NCBI GenBank assembly: GCA_018334615.1
Contig: JAGXLP010000033.1
Location: 1 to 10,554 of the forward strand
Source of the DNA: Candidatus Bipolaricaulota bacterium
Lineage (GTDB): Bacteria; Bipolaricaulota; Bipolaricaulia; M55B111
DNA length: 10,554 nt
Direction: 5' to 3'
The notes below the pieces were generated by a model. It made no database searches, was not told where the DNA came from, and saw only the letters and a program-made list of their open reading frames with translations. The position numbers were made by a program, and so were the translations under genes. Shown piece after piece: positions 7,739-10,554 of the stretch (position 1 is the first letter of the stretch; each line of letters opens with the position of its first letter).

Positions 7739-9129
7739 ATCTTCCTCGCTTTAATTAACAATCCTCTTTCGGTGGATTCTTCCAGTTTGTAACGCTCGTC
7801 AATCCGATGGCCAACAACCCAGATAATTCCCTCCTTGTCGCAGACTATAGGCACTTTATCTCGCTCCTCGAAAGGGACCTTCTCGTCGATGAAAAAATCT
7901 TTTAACTTTTTCTCTCCCCTCATCCCAAGCGGCTTGAATCTATCCCCTTCATTCCTGTTCCTAACTATGATTGGTTGTTCAACTTTACCCCAATCGACAA
8001 ACTCGGTCAAACTATCAGAGAGGTATTTTTCCGGATTTAGTTCCTCGGATTTGGAAACCAGTTCAAGATTGATGCTGATACTGACTTCTTCTAACTCCAG
8101 AGTTTCTCCCGGTTGAATTTCGTACCTGAACTCCTCCTGCCCCCCAGGGTTAAATTCTCGTACAAAACAGGCCGTATTCCGGTTTAACGTAAACGTTACA
8201 CCCGGCAGACTCAATCGAGTTCTGGCCGGTTCGTCCCCGATTTTTGAGAGGACATTATCCACATGAGTAGAAGTTACGTCCTGGAGATCACCCTTCACTT
8301 TACTAATTAACTTTCTAATAACTGCTTTTTGAAGGTAGGTATTAAGAGCCGAAAGTTTAGCTCTGTCAAAACAGGTTTCGTCTACTTTTTTCATTATCCT
8401 GATATCCCTGGAAACGTCGTCCGCCCGGTCTTCTATAAAGGAGTGGGCTTCTTCTGCCAGTTCGGCCATACGGGTGAGGTTCTCTACGACTTTCGGATTA
8501 TAGTGATCTTCCAACTCCGGAACCAACTCATGTCTTATTCTATTCCTGAGGAAATCCGTATTCTTGTTCGTCTTGTCCCGACGGTAATCCAATCCTCTTG
8601 TTTCGATGTAATTCTTTATCTCGTCACGTTTAAGTTTCAAAAGTGGTCGGATATATCGGCCCTTTACCTCCTGCATGCCACCCAGACCACGAAGTCCAGC
8701 CCCCCTTATGATATTCATAAGCACGGTCTCGGCCTGGTCGTTTCTATTGTGCCCCAGAGCAACGTAATCTACTCCCTGTTCGTCAGCAATTTCTGACAGG
8801 AATTCATATCTTACTTCCCGGGCAGCCTCCTCAAGAGAAAGATTTTCCTCATCAACCACCCTGCTTACTTCCCGTTTATTTATAGTCGCACTCAGACCCA
8901 TTTCTCTGGCTTTAGACCTGACAAAACGAGCATCCTTTTCCGACGCCTTGCCCCGAAGCCCATGATCCAGATGAGCAATGGAGAGTTCCAGGTTAAATTC
9001 TTCTTTCAACTCCAGCAGAAAATGGAGTAGAGCGATTGAATCAGTACCCCCGGAAAGAGCAACCAGGATTGAGCTATTTTCAATGGAATGTCTCGCTAGG
9101 AAGTCTCGAACTTCGTTTAGCCCTTGCAT
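7735..9129 (-). CDS. tilS: tRNA(Ile)-lysidine synthetase
   Basis: This essential enzyme uses ATP to attach lysine to C34 of the CAU-anticodon tRNA-Ile, so that it reads AUA rather than AUG. The 464-residue length matches the long Bacillus-type form. The N-terminal ATP pyrophosphatase domain has SGGTDS (26-31), then HLDHGLRG (53-60) and GHNRNDQAETVLMNIIRGAG (126-145). RPLL (161-164) and RNRIRHELVP (195-204) follow, matching TilS rather than other PP-loop enzymes. A helical linker covers about 205-330. The C-terminal substrate-binding domain holds GDRFKPLGMRGEKKLKDFF (395-413) and VPFEERDKVPIV (418-429). The ATG at 9129 has GAGG 5 bases upstream. It ends with ARKI and a TGA inside the rseP start region. 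B. subtilis tilS is next to hprT and ftsH; that arrangement is absent here. The assignment is firm. Confidence 0.97.
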   Translation of the reverse strand: MQGLNEVRDFLARHSIENSSILVALSGGTDSIALLHFLLELKEEFNLELSIAHLDHGLRGKASEKDARFVRSKAREMGLSATINKREVSRVVDEENLSLEEAAREVRYEFLSEIADEQGVDYVALGHNRNDQAETVLMNIIRGAGLRGLGGMQEVKGRYIRPLLKLKRDEIKNYIETRGLDYRRDKTNKNTDFLRNRIRHELVPELEDHYNPKVVENLTRMAELAEEAHSFIEDRADDVSRDIRIMKKVDETCFDRAKLSALNTYLQKAVIRKLISKVKGDLQDVTSTHVDNVLSKIGDEPARTRLSLPGVTFTLNRNTACFVREFNPGGQEEFRYEIQPGETLELEEVSISINLELVSKSEELNPEKYLSDSLTEFVDWGKVEQPIIVRNRNEGDRFKPLGMRGEKKLKDFFIDEKVPFEERDKVPIVCDKEGIIWVVGHRIDERYKLEESTERGLLIKARKI

Positions 9130-9140
9130 TGTTGCCTCAA

Positions 9141-9169
9141 ATTATAGATACATATGAGTTTCAGTACAA
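9141..9169 (-). promoter_or_regulatory. Candidate promoter before tilS (short-leader or leaderless)
   Basis: On the minus strand TTGTAC (9169-9164) and a perfect TATAAT (9146-9141) are separated by exactly 17 bases. The predicted start point, about 9134, is only some 5 bases before the tilS ATG and lies inside the GAGG ribosome-binding site (9138-9135). A transcript from here would therefore be almost leaderless. The -35 match is only 3 of 6 and the -10 could be chance in AT-rich DNA. Confidence 0.4.
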
Positions 9170-9222
9170 TCCAGTATCGGAACTACATGCCCCAGGAAAC
9201 CAATTATCCTACCAAAACTCAT
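9142..9222 (-). CDS. Possible 26-residue small ORF just upstream of tilS
   Basis: An ATG at 9222 opens 26 sense codons ending in TAA (9144-9142), 12 bases before the tilS ATG. AGGTGG lies about 2 bases before the ATG, which is very close, and GAGG lies about 10 bases before it. The predicted peptide begins MSFGRIIGFLGHVVPIL, which is mildly hydrophobic, and has no family match that I recognise. It could be a leader peptide coupled to tilS or simply a chance reading frame; the length alone is not significant. It overlaps the candidate tilS promoter, so both may not be real. Confidence 0.15.
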   Translation of the reverse strand: MSFGRIIGFLGHVVPILDCTETHMYL

Positions 9223-9302
9223 TTCCACCTATCCTCATCGCAAAGACAATTTCAAGTTATTGGAAACAAACTATGTCTAAGAATGGTTCTCGTTATAAAG
9301 AA

Positions 9303-9320
9303 CGACCCAGCCCGGTGTCG
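9303..9320 (-). terminator. Weak candidate terminator after the ROK kinase gene
   Basis: On the minus strand CGAC-A-CC pairs with GG-GTCG around a GGGCT loop, giving six pairs with one bulged A. TTCTTTATAA follows directly. The stem is short and the T-run is broken, so termination would be inefficient at best. It lies about 85 bases after the ROK stop codon. Confidence 0.25.
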
Positions 9321-9352
9321 GAATAGACCTTAATTGAAAGAGAAATAATGAC

Positions 9353-9376
9353 AACTATATAGATCTATTTATAGTT
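9353..9376. repeat. AT-rich inverted repeat downstream of the ROK kinase gene
   Basis: Arms AACTATA (9353-9359) and TATAGTT (9370-9376) are exact reverse complements. Between them is the 8-bp palindrome TAGATCTA (9360-9367), offset by two T bases. It lies 25 to 50 bases after the ROK stop. No T-run follows on the minus strand. It could be a protein-binding site or a weak hairpin that protects the 3' end of the message. Confidence 0.35.
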
Positions 9377-9403
9377 CTAGAGAGATGATTTCTGAAAACT
9401 TCA

Positions 9404-10372
9404 TCAAACAAGAGACAACGCCCGGGCAATTGCACCATAAAGGACGTTATTTTCATCCAGGGGGGTTATTCGGATCTCCGGAACCTCATTTTGGGTATAC
9501 CTTTTTATTTTGCTCTTTATCGGATTCAGAATCAAATCGGGATTGTTTAAGGCCACCCCTCCCCCAACTGTAATTAATTCCGGATCGTAAGCTTCGGTTA
9601 CCGTGGCAAAACCTATGGCGTTCAACCTTCCCAGTTCCCCAACAAGCTCGAGAGCATGTTCGTCCCCATCTCTTGCAAGATCAAACAGATCCTTAGCTTG
9701 GAAACCGTCAAATCCTTCTTTCTTAATTTCAATAAGTCTGCTGTTGGTTTCTTGAAGCTTCGAGTTCTTTAGTTTCATCTCGACAAAATTTGGAATGTTA
9801 GAACCCGAACAGTAGGCCTCCCAGTGACCTTTTCGTCCACAACCGCATTTCAGCTTTTCTTCCTCGTCAATGGTAAAGTGGCCAACCTCGGCAGCATTCC
9901 CGTTTTTTCCAAGCAGCAAGTTTCCATCCATAATTACCCCTCCGCCGATGCCTGTACTAATTGTGATATAAACAATGTTCTCGCGTTCCTGTCCGGCACC
10001 GTACCTGCTCTCTGCAAGAACGGCAGAAACCCCGTCGTTAATGAGTTCAACCTCTACGTTAAATTCATCCTTCAACGGCCCGGCAAGAGGAACTACTTCT
10101 AGTGGAATATTAGACGGGGTAACCAGCTCTCCTTTTTGCCGGTTCATTGGCCCGGCTGACGCTATACCGATCCCAATAATGTCTCCCTCTTGGAAACTAA
10201 GTTCTGCGATTAGCTCTTTCACAAGCCTTATAACCTGAGAACTCACCTCCAACTCGCCCGATGTCCGTATAGCTTCCTTGTTTTTTGCCAGAATCTCCCC
10301 GCTGGTATCCGAAACTGCTACCCTCACCCAGGTAGCGCCAATATCTACTCCAAGCGCAACCTTTCCCTCCAT
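9404..10372 (-). CDS. ROK-family sugar kinase (probable glucokinase) with archaeal-like zinc site
   Basis: This cytoplasmic enzyme probably phosphorylates glucose or a related hexose with ATP. The 322-residue protein has no N-terminal DNA-binding helix-turn-helix, so it is a kinase rather than a ROK repressor. The phosphate-binding DIGAT (10-14) has Ala where DIGGT is usual. The catalytic Asp is D113 in IND (111-113). STGIGGGVI (139-147) is the second phosphate element, and EVGHF (162-166) supplies the zinc histidine. The zinc motif reads CGCGRKGHWEAYCSG (176-190): the third cysteine of the common CxCGxxGC pattern is histidine here. GNA plus EVGH plus GHWEAYCSG recalls halophilic archaeal ROK proteins, from memory. 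ITVGGG (267-272) closes the ATP site. AAGGGGG lies about 5 bases before the ATG at 10372, and TGATGA ends the gene. Substrate preference (glucose, mannose, N-acetyl sugars) cannot be read with confidence. Confidence 0.9.
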   Translation of the reverse strand: MEGKVALGVDIGATWVRVAVSDTSGEILAKNKEAIRTSGELEVSSQVIRLVKELIAELSFQEGDIIGIGIASAGPMNRQKGELVTPSNIPLEVVPLAGPLKDEFNVEVELINDGVSAVLAESRYGAGQERENIVYITISTGIGGGVIMDGNLLLGKNGNAAEVGHFTIDEEEKLKCGCGRKGHWEAYCSGSNIPNFVEMKLKNSKLQETNSRLIEIKKEGFDGFQAKDLFDLARDGDEHALELVGELGRLNAIGFATVTEAYDPELITVGGGVALNNPDLILNPIKSKIKRYTQNEVPEIRITPLDENNVLYGAIARALSLV

Positions 10373-10399
10373 TAATTCCCCCTTAGTTTTTCTTTATGG

Positions 10400-10428
10400 T
10401 TCATACTTTTTGACCTCAGTCTTGACGA
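10400..10428 (-). promoter_or_regulatory. Candidate promoter of the ROK kinase gene
   Basis: On the minus strand TCGTCA (10428-10423) and TATGAA (10405-10400) each match the sigma-70 consensus at 4 of 6 bases and are 17 bases apart. The expected start point near 10393 leaves a leader of about 20 bases that includes the AAGGGGG ribosome-binding site. The operator-like palindrome at 10409-10420 fills the spacer, which suits repression by steric block. Confidence 0.4.
10409..10420. promoter_or_regulatory. Operator-like palindrome, proximal copy
   Basis: TTTGACCTCAGT matches the palindrome ACTGA-CC-TCAGT at 10 of 12 positions. It lies between the -35 and -10 hexamers of the candidate ROK promoter. 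Its last ten bases are the exact reverse complement of 10483-10492 in the distal copy. The repetition of the motif, not its strength, is what suggests a binding site. Confidence 0.4.
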
Positions 10429-10482
10429 TAAAAATCCCCGGAAATAAACTTACCCTTTCATGGAACACTTCAAAACCGTTCT

Positions 10483-10494
10483 ACTGAGGTCAGT
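10483..10494. promoter_or_regulatory. Operator-like palindrome, distal copy
   Basis: ACTGAGGTCAGT has perfect 5-bp half-sites (ACTGA and TCAGT) around GG. Its centre is 74 bp from the centre of the proximal copy, close to seven turns of B-DNA, so both would face the same side of the helix. A regulator bound to both could loop the promoter. No candidate regulator gene is inside the window. Confidence 0.4.
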
Positions 10495-10554
10495 TTAAGG
10501 CAAAAGGGGGACTTCTTAAACTCCTGGATTTACATCTCACGATTACTAAAACCT

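Larger units (their letters stand above)
9130..9403. other. 274-base intergenic region between the ROK kinase gene and tilS
   Basis: This is the largest gene-free stretch in the window and is AT-rich. Reading in the direction of transcription it contains an AT-rich inverted repeat (9376-9353), a short GC hairpin (9320-9303), an otherwise featureless stretch, and a small ORF and candidate promoter next to tilS. I looked for a tRNA or riboswitch-like fold and saw none. It probably separates two transcription units. Confidence 0.6.
10373..10554. other. 182-base region upstream of the ROK kinase gene to the window edge
   Basis: This holds the candidate promoter, two operator-like palindromes and an 8-bp inverted repeat (10492-10499 with 10515-10522). 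One minus-strand frame is open from the edge to a TGA at about 10490-10492, about 20 codons. That could be the tail of an upstream gene, but it has no recognisable motif and I do not annotate it as one. Confidence 0.5.

Noticed and set aside
8329..8796. Plus-strand 155-codon reading frame opposite tilS
   Set aside because: The opposite strand encodes a complete, motif-rich TilS. The plus-strand frame has no recognisable domain and no ribosome-binding context.
9130..9403. Possible tRNA or structured RNA in the largest gap
   Set aside because: Short pairings such as CGAC/GTCG exist, but no cloverleaf, T-loop or CCA-like end could be assembled, and no riboswitch core was recognised.
1..10554. 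CRISPR array, insertion sequence, phage or toxin-antitoxin genes
   Set aside because: No regularly spaced repeats, terminal inverted repeats with a transposase, or small paired defence genes were seen; all long frames are accounted for by housekeeping or transport proteins.

Overview
The window is a densely packed bacterial chromosomal segment. Every convincing gene lies on the minus strand, so the window reads right to left, and base composition looks uniform (GC about mid-40s percent by eye). The gene set (tilS, rseP, nadE, an O-antigen-ligase-like glycan enzyme, an oligopeptide ABC importer) is bacterial. A non-lipoprotein solute-binding protein and an O-antigen-ligase-family protein suggest a two-membrane (diderm) cell. 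The ROK sugar kinase has residues that, from memory, resemble halophilic archaeal ROK proteins, so a saline-habitat anaerobe or an uncultured diderm lineage is possible. I cannot name the taxon. I see no tRNA, rRNA, CRISPR array, transposase or phage gene.

Layout, in transcription order. At 10372-9404 is a ROK-family sugar kinase. Its 182-base upstream region carries two copies of a 12-bp operator-like palindrome about seven helical turns apart, one of them inside a candidate promoter spacer. A 274-base gap (9403-9130) follows, with weak terminator-like hairpins, a possible 26-codon ORF and a candidate promoter for the next genes. Next come tilS (tRNA-Ile lysidine synthetase, 9129-7735) and rseP (site-2 intramembrane protease, 7738-6437), which overlap stop-to-start. 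Then come a Wzy/WaaL-type membrane glycan polymerase or ligase with a TPR tail (6370-4250) and nadE (ammonia-dependent NAD synthetase, 4230-3433). Last is an oligopeptide/dipeptide importer: binding protein (3357-1840), DppB-like permease (1817-873) and DppC-like permease (853 to the left edge, only its last few codons missing). The ATPase genes expected for this importer are not in the window and probably lie just beyond base 1.

From tilS to dppC the gaps range from an overlap to 75 bases, with no strong terminator, so one long transcript is possible. It would mix tRNA maturation, envelope proteolysis, surface glycan assembly, NAD synthesis and peptide uptake. That looks like a loose growth-and-envelope cluster rather than one pathway. 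I found no obviously new multi-gene system. The points most worth checking are the paired operator-like sites before the ROK kinase, the unusual tilS-rseP coupling, and a perfect GC-rich hairpin inside the start of the dppC gene.
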